A stretch of DNA of 64,000 bases, from assembly GCA_016271365.2 (NCBI GenBank), contig CM057454.1, forward strand, positions 699,189,501 through 699,253,500, read 5' to 3'. The stretch is from Neoceratodus forsteri (taxonomy: Eukaryota; Chordata; Ceratodontiformes; Ceratodontidae). The stretch's first letter is position 1. Every line of letters starts with the position of its first letter. Shown here piece by piece: positions 23,314 through 34,866 of the stretch. The translations under genes and the position numbers were made by a program. A model generated the notes under the pieces. It saw only the letters and a list, made by a program, of their open reading frames with translations, searched no databases and was not told the DNA's origin.

Positions 23314-23549
23314 TTTTTTTGCAAGGAATTTCCTTAATTTTTGAGACAGTATAAGATCCTTATTTGCCTGCAGAAGCACAGGGCTCTCTGGGCCCTGCAC
23401 TCTCATCCAACCATACTTTTTGAGATAGTGTAATTGTATCCTTATTTCCTCCTCTGGTCCCTGCACTCCTATCCTGCCATGCATATATGTATGTTGATAT
23501 GGAAGTGCTGGGCCTGGAGTTTGTAGGACAACAGCAATCAAGTTGTCAG

Positions 23550-24030
23550 CATAGACTTCTTATAACCCCACCTCATGAACCCAGCACTAGAAATTGTAAA
23601 ATCCCCACCAAGTCATCATTCTGCGCCACTGCAATGTCATTCCATGCCAGAAGTGTGAAAATACATTTTGGCAAAGATTTGAAAAATGATAGCAGTCACA
23701 TTCTTGAGGTAGCATAAAGAAATGGCTATGTTGAAACTCTGGAGTAAAAATGTTACGAGGAAGTGTAGGTAAATGTCAATGGACGCACATAATTTTGCTA
23801 TGTTAACATATTTTTGACCCCAAATTTTCAACATGCTCTTCTTATGATCCCACCTCATGAACAAAAATGTTCAATTCCCAACAGAAAGGTGATTTCACCA
23901 ACTGAGAACAGAATCGCCTTATGAGCCAGATTTGCCTAATTCCACAGACATTGTTCATGTGGTGGAGTCTCAAAAATGGTCATGTTGAAAATCTGGTGTA
24001 AAAATATGCAAAAATATTCAAAATGGCAAA
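23550..24030. repeat. Diverged tandem duplication, ~255-280-bp period
   Basis: CTTCTTATRAYCCCACCTCATGAAC occurs at 23556 and again at 23838, and ATGTTGAAANTCTGG(A/T)GTAAAAAT near 23722 is repeated near 23976. The two copies are diverged. No coding signal. It lies inside the composite block that separates the gypsy RT pieces. Confidence 0.5.
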
Positions 24031-24329
24031 AATGGTCCAAAGTTGAAAGTCCCATTAAAATACATTAAACCACATTTACCTTAGTTTCTCACGTTGCAGT
24101 CGCCGGTTCCAGCAACAAGATGTGTCTTTCAATTGGAGAGTGGATCTTTAAACTGGAATCTATTCAGGTGAGTGAGGGTGTGTGGGGGTTGTGGGGGGTT
24201 CAGGGTGGTGGGTGCTGAATGGGAAGTCAGGGTGAAGTGGGCCCTGATCAGTGAGGGACTATTTTCTTTTTTACAGGTTTAATAAAAAAGAAATAGAAGG
24301 ACTCTTCTTTATTTCAGCAAGGGCAGCTG

Positions 24330-24660
24330 TTGGACTGGGGGGGCACTTGACACCAGGGACCTATACAATACAAAGGGGGATGGTGATCTGAAGGTGGGGG
24401 TGCCACTAGACACCAGTTACAAATAAAATGATAAGGGGGGAAGCCAAGCAGTGGGTGGGGGTGCCATTAGACAACAGGGAACTGTATAATTATGGGTACA
24501 GTGATTGGAAGGCAGGGTGCCAATAGATACCAGGGAACTGTAAGAATTTTAGAGAGATGACCTCTTGATTGTGGGGAGTGCCACTAGACACCAGGGAAAT
24601 TAATAGTTATGGGGATGGGGATCGGAAGGTGGGGGTGCCTCTAGACACTAGGGAAATATA
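24330..24660. repeat. Minisatellite, ~60-bp unit, about six copies
   Basis: Units built around GGTGGGGGTGCCACTAGACA and CCAGGGAA recur with starts near 24341, 24400, 24461, 24518, 24578 and 24635, i.e. a period of 57-61 bp. Copies differ by substitutions and small indels. Confidence 0.7.
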
Positions 24661-25499
24661 TTTAACATATGACAATTCACACAGCATGGCTCAGAAGCTG
24701 AATTTTTACAATCTAATAACTTTGGAATGGAGTCATATTTTTTCTCCAAAGCAGCCAAAGGCACAACTGTGGGCCAAGCCCTTTCTGCCCTGAACATTTC
24801 AGACCAGAATGCCAGTCCGTCTGGTACCAAGGTGACAACAAAAAAGCCAAAAAAGATTTTCCAGTCCACAGTGTTCATATCAAAATACAAAATAGCCTTA
24901 GTGAGTCACAAAAAAACATTTAAAAAGAAATGAAAAACACCTTTGAAGGTCCTTCTTCCAACAGTTAACTGCAGAATTCACCTAAGGGGGTCCCAGTGAG
25001 CAACATATATGTGTTGGTCTCCCCTGTGATGCCATTGTTGTGTCTATTTAATTTTTTTTTGATACAAACAAAAAAACAAGATGGCAGAATATGAAAAAAC
25101 ATATGAAATAAGATAAAAAAACTCTGTACTAAAACTTCTTACAATTGTTTTGGCTTACTGAGCATGCTCAGAACCAGAACTTTAAAATTTAATAACTTTG
25201 AAAAGGATTAATATTTTTCACTGATCTAGTGAATGGCATATCTGTGTTCCATGCCCTTTCTACTCTGAAAATTTTAGACCAAAATTCCAAACCATCTCGG
25301 TGCAAGTTGATGACAAAAAACAGTAAAAAACTGTGATTTTTTTAAATTATTTTCGCTATCCACATCTTTGAATCCACACATTCAATGGAAAACACTTAGC
25401 ACGTCAAGAGATCTACCCCACAAGACTATGTATGCAAACTTTTGTACAAATCTGTCAAACAGTTGTTAAGATATTAAAGTGCAAAATTTGAGATTTAAC
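24661..25499. repeat. Non-coding block with diverged direct repeat
   Basis: A stretch of about 170 bp at 24690-24860 (CTCAGAAGCTGAA, TAATAACTTTG, AGCCCTTTCTGCCCTGAA, AGACCA) is repeated in diverged form at about 25166-25335. No protein similarity is seen. Together with the minisatellite and the inverted-repeat element it looks like the body of a large non-autonomous element. Confidence 0.45.
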
Positions 25500-25955
25500 A
25501 TAGAAACCCCTGCTCAGCCTTAAATAGAGCCTTGGTCAGCTCCATGGTACTTATGTAATGGACCAGCCCCAGTCAGTCCAACAGTTTGTCTACCCGTGAT
25601 ACAGGTGTGCATTAAACTTGAATGCAGCATTAACTTTCCTTAAGTTCATACAAAATTGGAAAGTTTCTTCTGGTTTTTGAACTAGCACAACGGGGCTAGT
25701 CCATTCATTCTGAGTTTCCTCAATGACTCCCAGCTCCAGTATAAATTGGATTTCCTCCTGTACTGTCTCTCAGATTCTTTCCGGTAATCTTTACAGGTGG
25801 TGTACCCAGACACCTGGGTTTGTGTCTATGTGGTACTGCATTACATGGGTTCATCCTGGATTTGGTAAGTATACATGCCTCAAATTCTCTACTAACCTCT
25901 GAGATTCTTGATTTTGGGTCTGCTTGAACTGTTCATCCACTTGGATGTAGAGATG
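25500..25955 (-). pseudogene. Ty3/gypsy (Gmr1-like) RT, N-terminal part
   Basis: On the minus strand: a SQRLVENLRHVY leader, VMQYHIDTNPGV, then EEIQFILELGVIEET and EWTSPVVLVQKP, then NLRKVNAAFKFNAH and, one frame over, RVDKLLD and STMELTKALF. These are the consecutive N-terminal RT blocks of gypsy pol, ahead of the catalytic box found at 20.45 kb. Stops and at least one frameshift are present. The leader is the segment expected after integrase in Gmr1-like elements. Confidence 0.85.
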
Positions 25956-26200
25956 CAGTGAAGTTTAATTTCGCCGGTAAAGTTATGGCAAAGTCAGAGA
26001 TTTTGCCCAGCAAAATATTTCACAAATTTTGTGAAATATTCAGCTGATGTGAAGTGTGAAATTCCACCTGTAAAATGCAGAATTTCGCCCGTGAGTGGAA
26101 AAATTCCACTGTTTGTGAATTGTGAAACTACTTTGATTCCCGGTCCGGGATAACATTCTCCACCTTGTCAAAGAATGGGGTCTTCTGATCTGGCAAGGAC
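25956..26200. other. Repeat-like segment with perfect 13-bp palindrome
   Basis: Non-coding, with many short inverted words such as TTTCACA/TGTGAAA. At 26014-26040 a perfect inverted repeat has 13-bp arms (AATATTTCACAAA) around one base. It begins where the gypsy leader stops, so it is part of a later insertion. Confidence 0.45.
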
Positions 26201-26400
26201 ACACAATAAGATTTTTTCAAGACTTCTCTCTGGAACTAATGAACTGTTGTCGGGCCTTCACTAATGATTGAAAGAAACTTACTCAGCTGGGTTACCAATA
26301 TGCCATGCTCTACCCAGCCACACTCCAGGTTATTGTTAATGGAGTTCAGCATGCCTTTTTTCTCCCAGGATGCAGTGGATCAGTTTTTGACACAACAAAA
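26200..26400 (+). pseudogene. L1-type ORF1 C-terminal scrap
   Basis: In one plus frame, broken by a stop, the blocks FFQDFSLEL, LGYQYAMLYPATLQVIVNG and HAFFS appear in the order of the C-terminal domain of L1 ORF1p (the segment that normally reads YALLYPARL...G...F). No ORF2 follows. It is short and isolated, and lies in the block between the gypsy integrase and RT pieces. Confidence 0.6.
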
Positions 26401-27639
26401 TTTTCCTCCCAATGCTGAAATACATATAGACACTTACCCAGTGCCAGATCCTAGGAGACAACCCTCATGCAGTCACCAACCGGAAACAGACAAATTTCAG
26501 TTATACATGGTGGATCCTGCCTGGCAGCAAGGAGATTGAGAGGGAGACCTCATTACAAAGTCAACTGCAGAATAGACCTCCCAACTGAAAACTGCAGTTC
26601 CCATAGCCAGTTCAGGATCCCCAGAATCCTCACATGAGCTTCACAAATTCAGGGGCCCCAACAGATTTGCTGCAATGGAAACTGAGTCATCATCCCATGC
26701 AGGCATAGGAGAAGGCCCTTTGAGAGATCGATCCTCCGAAGTGCACACAGAAATCAGTACCTCCTGGGCACATTTAGCAGCCGAAACACTGCTACTGCTC
26801 CTTCCCTCATCAGGTATGAGGATCCAGTAATGCCCAAAAAAAAAGGGTCTGAACCACTGAGGTAAGGTACAGATATTTCTTTATTGCTGGGGATTAGTAC
26901 AGATGGCACGTTTGGCTAGGCAGTGATACTGGCTATCATACCTATTCATACCCAGCAATGTGAGTGAAACTGACACGCCCATAAAACTTTTAACACCGGG
27001 AGCGGATCCAGGTTATTGAGCCCCCTTTAACTGCTCATATTTCTCTTAGCTCTATCTCTGGTTGAAGGACAGTGTTTGTGCTGAGGATGTGAACCTGACT
27101 TTTCTTGACTTGTGCATGTCGCACTCAGCAGCACCTGTTATCCAGTTTCTTACCCTGGGAAGATCGATGTGAGCAGTTTCACATGCAGCTGGTTTTGACT
27201 TTGCCATATGAGCCACCTGTTCAGCAGCACTCTCACAACCTGAACTCTTCATTATCAGGGAATGAGTCACAGGGCATTATCAGGCTTAAAAGGCTGCATA
27301 TTGTACAGCAGTCTACAGTTGTTGGTTCATAATTAACTGCAGTTTTTTGCCATTTCTCTTGCCACACTAGTCAGTTACAGCAACTGCTTAAAGGGTCTCT
27401 CCTTTCTGTAACTTCTTAAAGGGGTGATCCTCACTTGAGCTCACTTGCCTCCTCTAAGCAATTCTCCGATATTCTTCATGAAGCATAATCGGAAGGATAC
27501 CCCTGCCTGTTAAAGATAAATCCTTAAGACATCTGTGCCGTCAGGCTGTTTTAATGTATCTTTGCATACCATCGATCCCTGTCTTTTTTAGCTAGCCTAA
27601 CATGGAATAGTGATCCTTGAGACTTATAGAACCTAGCTA
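26401..27639. other. Unassigned region
   Basis: No gene or named repeat is recognised. Short open frames on both strands carry no domain. The right-hand part may belong to the 5' untranslated region of the L2 that follows. Confidence 0.3.
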
Positions 27640-28026
27640 GTGAGTCTTGGTGCGGCTCACACCCTGTTAACACATTGGGCAATCATGGCAGTCCTCGTGT
27701 GGTTTCAATTCCTTACCTGCTTATGTATGGTACCCCACATGACAGACTATTCAAGCAGAATTGGCTCCAACATAGTGTCATGCCTACCACTACTAGACTG
27801 CCTTTATATTAATACTATGTATAACTTATGCTACCACCACATGATTCTGCACCCTTCTCACTTTGTGGAATCTCCTCGAAGTGGGACCGCTATCTTGTTA
27901 CCAATATGTGGCCCCTCACCCCACCCACCCAAAACCTACGACTTGGTGCTATACTGGACGGACCATAGGCTACGATCCCTAGGTCAGCACAAGGGGAAAC
28001 TTTGGACTCTGGACCCCCGCACTTAA
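27640..28026 (+). other. Open frame upstream of second L2
   Basis: A 128-residue frame with no recognised domain, rich in hydrophobic and His/Pro residues. It ends 90 bp before the 2A-bearing ORF2 of the L2, which suggests a leader or ORF1-like part of that element; this is position-based inference only. Confidence 0.35.
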
Positions 28027-28089
28027 ACTTATACTAGGTAGAGAAAGATTTGTGATTTCAAGCTACTCTTCCCTGCCCTAAGGAAAATT

Positions 28090-31049
28090 GTGTTCCTAAT
28101 ACTTTTGTGTTCAGGTAATGTTGAACTCAACCCTGGTCCCATAAAAGCTCTCTCATCTCCATACAACCTTACAAGACTGAAAGGAGTAAACTTTATGCAT
28201 GCAAATGTTTGCAGTCTTTTAAAGAAATTTACATCAGTACAAGCATGGATTACTCATACCGCACCAGACGTACTTGTGCTCTCTGAATCCTGGCTTTGGA
28301 CATCCACCCCAGATAAAGAGGTTAATATCTCTAACTACCTCCTATTTAGAGCCAATAGGCAGACCAGGGGATGCGGAGTAGTCATCTACATCAAACACAA
28401 ATTTTCAGTGTCCATCCTAGACTCTACCTCTATTGCAGGTGGATTTGAATGTTTGCCCCTTAAAGTTGAACTTTCCCCATCAATGGCTTTCCGTGTCATA
28501 GGCTGCTACAGACCACCAGCCGTGGGGACTCAGCTCCTGTCCCATCTGTCATCTATTATGGGCTCTGTCCCCATTGAAACAATTATTCTAGGAGACCTTA
28601 ATTATGATTGGTTGACTAAGGTCTCATTACCCCAGAAGCAATTTTGTGACTCCCATGGGTTCACACAACTTATTACTGAGCCAACTTGCATTAACAAGAA
28701 AAACCCAATGAACAGCACCTTATTGGATGTCCTTCTCGTAAGTAAACCATATTCCTTTTCCCGTGCCGGAATTTTTTCAGCTGATGTTAGTGACCACTGC
28801 TTTATTGCTGGTATAAGAACTGATGCTAAACACTCATCAACATCTAAATTTTCCACTAAAAGGTCCAGATGGAACTTCAATCCTCTCGCATACTTCAATG
28901 AATTAAAAAACTCTTTGCACTGGTACAGTTTTTACCTTGCTAAATCGGTGAGTAATGCCTACAACATCTTCCATGAAATTATAACCAGTGCCCTAAATAA
29001 CCATGCTCCTCTGGTAAAAGCATGTATAAAAGCTAGAACATGTCATTGGTTCTCAGCAGACCTCAAGGCTGCCTAACTAAGAAGAGATCAACTCTGGAAA
29101 AAGGCTCGCAAATCACACACCGACAAAGACTGGTATCTCTTCAGGACAGCTAGAAATGCCTGCACTAAGATGGTCAGAGAGGCCAAGGCCAATTTTTACT
29201 GATCTAAGCTAGATTCTGCATCGAAATGCCCTATCAAGTTCTGGTCCACACTAAAAGAACTGACTGGTCATTCTCCAGAAAATGTGCTTCCCTCCAAAAT
29301 TACCACTAACAATGCTATAATCAGTGACAGGAATGAGATCCTGCAGGCCTTCAACAATCATTTTGCCACTGCAGGCCTAGCATTCAATAATGCACCGGTA
29401 AGCAGACTCAACCCACACATCAACACTAAGCTCCCGGAACTGAATAACAATATCATAACCTTCTCATTCTTTCCCACCTCCGTAAAGGAAGTTGGAGCTC
29501 TTCTCCTAAAATTGGACACTAAAAAAAGTGCTGGGGCTGACTTCTTTGACCCATATTACTTGAAAAGTGCTTATCACATCCTTGCTGCACCTATCTCTCA
29601 CTTATTAAACCTGTCCCTATTACAAGGTTCCCTCTCTCAGTTCTGGAAAGTTGCTCATGCCATCCCCCTGTTTAAATCAGGGGATCCCTGTGACCTAAAT
29701 AACTATAGGCCAATCTCCCTCCTCCCCATACTCTCCAAGCTCCTAGAAAAAAATGTGGATACCCAGCTGAGATCTTTCATAGACAACTCAAACTTACTAA
29801 ACCCTATGCAGTCAGGCTTCAGAGCAAAGCACCACACCATTACAGTCCAGCAAAAGTAACTAATGACTGGCAATGGGACTTAAACAACAAAAAATTCATC
29901 TGTGCAATTTTCCTGGATCTCAGTAAGGCCTTCAACACCATTGGCCACTGTTTGCTCTTCTCCACTTTACAAACAGTAGGCCTAGACCGAACCTCCTTGT
30001 GTTGGTTCCATGACTACCTCACTGGTAGGTAACAACAAATCAAGACTGAAGGGGAGCTTTCTTCACTTAAACTGATAAAAAGAGGTGTCCTTCAGGGGTC
30101 CATATTGGGACCATTACTGTTTGATATCTGTATCAACAGCCTGGTTGTAGGCATTAAGGAAGCAAGCATTCACCTGTTTGCTGATGACACGGTGCTCTAC
30201 ATAAGCCATGAATCTCCTGAAGCTGCCTGTGGTGACCTGCAAACTGACATTAACATCCTGCAGCACCAGCTCCTCAGTAAAAGACTACTACTTAATGCCA
30301 AGAAAACCAAAGCAATGCTATTCTCACCAACTGGCCAGGGGGCATATTCTGCCGCAGCTGGTCCATTACCTTCTATCTCCACCTTACTAGGTGAACATCT
30401 TGAATACGTACCAAAATTCAAGTATTTGGGTGTCTGGATAGACAATAAACTCTCTTTTGTGGAACATATAGAAGAACTGCTGAAAAAGCTGAGGCAGAGG
30501 CTTGGACTCTTCTTCAGAATAAATTGCCTCCTGACCACAGACACCAAAAAAAAGCTCATCCAACCCATGTTCCTCTCACTAATTGACTATGCTGACTTCA
30601 TATATGGCCAGTGCACAGCCTCACACCTTGCTAAATTGGATGTACTGTATCATATAGCTCTGAGATTTATAAAAGGCCTCCCCTATTCCACCCACCACTG
30701 TTCATTATATGCAGCGGTGGGTTGGCCCTTCCTTCAACACAGGCAGTATAGAAATGCAGCCCTCTGGACGCTCTGAGCCATCACCAACAAACTCCTGCAA
30801 TACATTGCTGACTGTCTCCCACTAAGCCTGATTGGGAATTATGCCTTGAGAAGTCACTCGCTGGTTTTCCTGAAAGTACCTAGGGTTGGTACCCACTTTG
30901 GAAGAGCAGCCATAAGCTTTGTCCTGCCCACGCTTTGGAATAGGATACAGAAATCGCTGAGACTTAGCTCCTCTGTTAGTCTTGCTATGTTCAAGATCCT
31001 GTATGCCAAAACATTTGTGGAGCTCTGTAACTGTTTCCACCATTCCTAG
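28090..31049 (+). pseudogene. L2-group LINE ORF2 with N-terminal 2A-like motif
   Basis: The frame opens with LILLCSGNVELNPGP, a 2A-like motif at 28117-28140 with Asn in place of the usual Asp. The endonuclease follows in the same frame (HANVCSLLKK, LVLSESWLW, GCYRPPAVG, ILGDLNYDW, SDHCFIAGI) to 29076. The RT (about 29280-30770) has a KKSAGADFFDPYYLK block, NNYRPISLLP, QSGFRAKH, FLDLSKAFNTI, GVLQGSILGPLLFD and an intact LFADDTVLY. The C-terminus (30846-31049) has RVGTHFGRAAISF and LPTLWNRIQ. Breaks occur at 29077, about 29860 and 30020-30100. The 3' end has no visible (AAAT)n tail. It lies in the block between the gypsy integrase and RT. Confidence 0.85.
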
Positions 31050-31109
31050 TTGTCCAGCTGATGTTTCCACTCAATCTAAGTCCTTCCTGTTCAAATTAAG
31101 TGTTCCCTT

Positions 31110-31702
31110 ACCAAGATAATACAAAGTAACACATGCCCACACAATGCAAAGCATCATGGGCTGCATATGCAAATCACCACAGAATGTTATGCTGGTTCAA
31201 CTTTAAGCAGAATTGCATGGTGCCAAAAGGCCTCTCACACAGTTTGCAAAGGGTGCTAACAGATGACATAGACACGTGTTTCATCCTACCAGGACTCGTC
31301 AGTATGCCTCGTCTGTTTGATACCCCAATGGAATGAACCAGCTACCCTAAGACAGTCTGTCTGGGTTATGTTGTGGTGAACCCATTAAAATAAAAAACTA
31401 TTTAAAAGACAAAGAGCCTCTGTGCGCAAACACGGAAGCAAGGGTTACCCCAAAGGGCATTTGGCTGGGAAGCCAAGTTTCAAGAAAATACAAAATCACA
31501 GATGTCCACACAATGCAAAGCATCATGGGCTGCATATGCAAATCACCACAGAATGTTATGCTGGTTCAACTTTAAGCAGAATTGCATGGTGTAGAAAGGC
31601 CTCTCACACAGTTTGCAAAGGGTGCTAACAGATGACATAGACACGTGTTTCATCCTACCAGGACTCATCAGTATGCCTCGTCTGTTTGACACCCCAGTGG
31701 AA
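31110..31702. repeat. Satellite-like direct duplication, 368-bp period
   Basis: A segment of about 225 bp (31110-31336) recurs at 31478-31702 with high identity; the starts of the conserved core CACACAATGCAAAGCATC are 368 bp apart. Between the copies lies unique sequence of about 140 bp. Each copy contains ATGCAAAT (octamer motif) and CACGTG. It could be one and a half monomers of a satellite, or two copies of a short element. Confidence 0.65.
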
Positions 31703-31714
31703 TGTTACTCCCCC

Positions 31715-32139
31715 TCCCTTAGTCCATTCTAGTCCCACCGGTACTACTGGTTCACCTCAGTCCATTCCAGTCCCACCGGTACTATGTACTCACTGCAACA
31801 CACACCCCATTGCTCACTCTTATGCCCTGATACCACCTGCTTAGTCTCCCAGAATCTTTCTGCCAGCATCTCTGCCTACTATGCGTGCACTTTTCCATAT
31901 CCCAGGGACTCCTTTACAGGCTATGAACATATTATTGATGGATGGGATTATAAAGGCATCTCTGTATATATTATTTACCTTTATTTCTTCACTGTATATA
32001 TTTTGTTGTATATGTCTTGCCACTGTACACTTATCCTTGCAAACTGCAGGTCCACCTGCAAAATATTTTGTTGAATGGAGTTTTCGGACTTCGACCATCT
32101 CTACTTAGATGGAGCTTGGTTCTGTTAAAATTTTAGGGT
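31715..32139. other. Unassigned, with short tandem repeat
   Basis: AGTCCATTC(T/C)AGTCCCACCGG occurs twice, about 41 bp apart (31720-31785). The rest shows no recognisable feature. Confidence 0.4.
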
Positions 32140-32480
32140 CTCAGTCCAGGGTTCCATCCTCAATGTCTTCATCTGTCACCTGACTTGGGGTCTCTTTAGG
32201 GTCTTTAGGGTCAACATGCAATACCTCTGTCTTTTCAGGATTTCAACAAATTTACATGGCAAATTTGTTTTTCTTTCTTTACTTGTCTGGTTGTAAGACA
32301 TTGTAATCAACTAGCTTCATGTTTCTGAGGATCTCATGTTGTCCCTGAAGCTTAGCCAGGCATTTGCTTTCAGAGCTAGGCAACAAGAGTACTCTGTCAC
32401 TGGACTTGAACTCCTGTAACCTGGCCCCATGGTTATCGTGCTCTGCCTGGGTTTGCTGTGCTTTTATTAGATTTTCTTTA
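32140..32480 (-). pseudogene. Ty3/gypsy (Gmr1-like) integrase C-terminal part
   Basis: On the minus strand: YAKENLIKAQQTQAEH, then LQEFKSSDRVLLLPSSESK, then GQHEILRNMKLVDYNVLQP, which is the GPY/F-type C-terminal domain of gypsy integrases. A VDPKDPKETPSQV tail follows at about 32200. The integrase core lies at 33.1-33.8 kb, across a CR1 insertion, in the same orientation. Confidence 0.85.
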
Positions 32481-33080
32481 GCGTATCTGTACAGACAGCT
32501 GGTGAGACCCCATATGGAGTACTGTGTGCAGTTCTGGAGACCCAGTCTCCGCAAAGACATAGACAGGATGGAGGCAGTCCAGAGGAGGGCAACTAAAATA
32601 GTGCAGGGTCTGCACCAGAAGACATATGAAGAGAAACAAGAGAGACTTAAGGAGCTTAATATGTATACCCTTGATGGAAAGGAGGGACGGGGGGACATGA
32701 TAGAAACTTTCAAGTACCTCAAGATAATCAATAAAGTCTAAGAGGATAGCATCTTTCAGAAAAAGAGGTGTGCAAGAACAAGGGGGCACAATTTGAAGAT
32801 ATAAGAGGGACGGCTCAAAGGTAATGTCAGAAAGTATTTTTTCACGGAGAGGGTTGTGGATGCATGGAATGACCTTCCTGAGGAGGTTGTGGAGTCAAAA
32901 ACAGTGGGGGAATTCAAGAATGCATGGGACAGACATAAGAAAATTCTAGGGGGTGGGGGTTGGAGGAAGTAGGCTGTTGGTTAACTAGGATCTGCAGCTT
33001 ATCCATTAGGTAGGAAAATGGGTAGACTGGGTGGGCCAAGCAGTCCTTATCTGCCATCAAATTCTATGTTTCTATGTTAA
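32481..33080 (+). mobile_element. CR1 3' end, 5'-truncated
   Basis: Begins with LYRQLVRPHMEYCVQFWRP, the end of CR1 ORF2, and finishes with the CR1 3' signature GGTCCTTATCTGCCATC and TTCTATG units. Inserted between two halves of the gypsy integrase. It is close in sequence to the CR1 copies at 17.6-20.1 kb and 57.4 kb, i.e. the same subfamily. Confidence 0.9.
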
Positions 33081-33840
33081 GTTGACTATGTGCCTATGTG
33101 CCTATTATTCTCACATCTCTTTTATGAGTTCCAACATCCTTTGAGGTTGTCATCCATACAGCAATTCAAAGGATGAAAACTTGGTGGACAACTGTAGCAC
33201 CCCCTAAATGGCAAACATTAAATGGGAACAATTCATCCCATTTTATTACCTCAGATGACATGAATTTACACAGCATGTCATTAAACAATTTATTAAAGCG
33301 TTCTACTAATCTTTTGGTCTGGGTGCAATACACTGATATCCAGATGGACTAAACTTTTCATAAAGCACACACCTCCCTCATGAGTTTTGACATAAAGTTG
33401 GCATTTTAATATGTTATGAACTCCTTCAACAGTCAAATTTGGGAAAAACATTTATCAGCTCTTTTAGCACTAGCCAGGCTGTAGACGAATGTATGGGAAT
33501 AGCCTCAGGATAACAGGTTACATTATCCATTATAACTATTCTATACTGATACCTAGATATACCTTTTATTAGGGGCCCCACCATATCAATCACAATTCTT
33601 TCAAAGGGGGGTTCTATTTTTGCATAGGTATCAAAGGGGTATTTTTTAGACATCTGGGTGCCATTAACTGATGATCTGGGCAGGAAGCATAAAGCTCTGA
33701 TACTTCCTTCCATATACCTGTCCAGAAGAATGGGGCAAGTATGCACTCCTTGGTTTTCTCCTGCCCAAATGACTGGCATTAGTTATGGTATGGACCAGCC
33801 TCAATAACTCCATTCTTGCAGACTTGGGGACCACTAACTG
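33081..33840 (-). pseudogene. Ty3/gypsy (Gmr1-like) integrase core
   Basis: On the minus strand an H/C-poor remnant of the zinc-binding end is followed by the catalytic-core start: PFERIVIDMVGPL (first catalytic Asp), YRIVIMDNVTCYPEAIP (second Asp region) and LVLKELINVFPKF. Further down in other frames come SSFELLYG-like remains near 33150. This is the rve core of Ty3/gypsy integrase. The core start to 33426 is open; the rest is frame-broken. Confidence 0.85.
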
Positions 33841-34351
33841 GTGAAGTGTGAAGGTTCTCCCCCGAAGGAAGAGAACACCTCAGGAGGAAAGATGGAGGAT
33901 TGTGGAGGTAAGGGGGAGGATTCCACGGGAGTTGGAGTTATGGATACTTCCATGGTGGTACCAAAAAAGGACTGATTTCAACCATTGAGTACAGTACAGG
34001 TTGGGGTGACTTACAGTAGGCAGGACACAGGCAACAGAGAGGTGGCAGGTCTATGGAGGGGTGCAGAAGTGGTTGCAGTAGATGTGGAGGGGAAAGGGGC
34101 AAGGGGCATGGTAAGAGAAACAAGAGTAGGAGGGGTGTCAGGAGGGGTAGGAGAAGGGTGAAGTGGAGAGACAGGGAGAATAGAGTACAACAGTAGCAGG
34201 GGAGGTAGGGGTAGCTGAGAAGGGGAGGGATTGTAAGCAGACAAAAGTTGAAACACAGGAGGAAGAAGTGGAGGGCATGGCAGAAAGAGACAGCAATAGG
34301 CAGTTGATAGACAGGTAATTAGGGCCCTTTGATAAGATACAGACAAACAGG
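33841..34351. other. Unassigned purine-rich region
   Basis: The plus strand is rich in G and A (GGAGG/GGGGAA words), which leaves Pro/Ser/Leu-rich open frames on the minus strand at 34011-34455. Their low complexity argues against a real gene. It may be upstream gypsy sequence (gag/protease region), which I cannot demonstrate. Confidence 0.35.
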
Positions 34352-34866
34352 AAATTATTATTTTTTTTTAATCCGTCTTTATTCACTTTTTCCAAGAAAA
34401 AATAAAACAGACAAAGATACATAAACCTGGCAAGAACCAGGGTACACAGCCTCAAATTGACTGTGCGAACTATGTACTACCCCCTATATACATCCACGGC
34501 AGGTAGCCACCCGTAAAACAATCCAGGTCTCATTTATCATCCATACACTATCACAATAGATCTGCATATCAACTCATTTTACCCGTCATGCCCTAACTCC
34601 CCATACCACAGTAACCCTTTATCAGCATCAAGACCCATTCACTATCCCCAATCTTCTCCTCAAGGGTGGCACCCGTCTGTGTCCCCTGGAAAGAGAGAGA
34701 GTCCCCCATCCCCCCTCTGAAGCTAACAGACCCTTACCATCCTAAATCTATCCTCAACTATATATCCTAATCACCACCACAACACGCAAAGTAGGACCAA
34801 AAATAACACTTCCACGCTCCCAAATGGTTTTCATCTGCTAATCCCCCTCCGACAGACAGCCTGTGT
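34352..34866 (-). other. L1 3' UTR and poly(A)
   Basis: Read on the minus strand, an untranslated tail follows the end of ORF2 and finishes with AATAAAGACGGATT and an A-run at 34360-34370, as expected for an L1 3' end. Confidence 0.7.

Noticed and set aside
34011..34455. Pro/Ser/Leu-rich ORFs on the minus strand
   Set aside because: They mirror a purine-rich plus strand; low complexity and overlapping frames argue against a gene.
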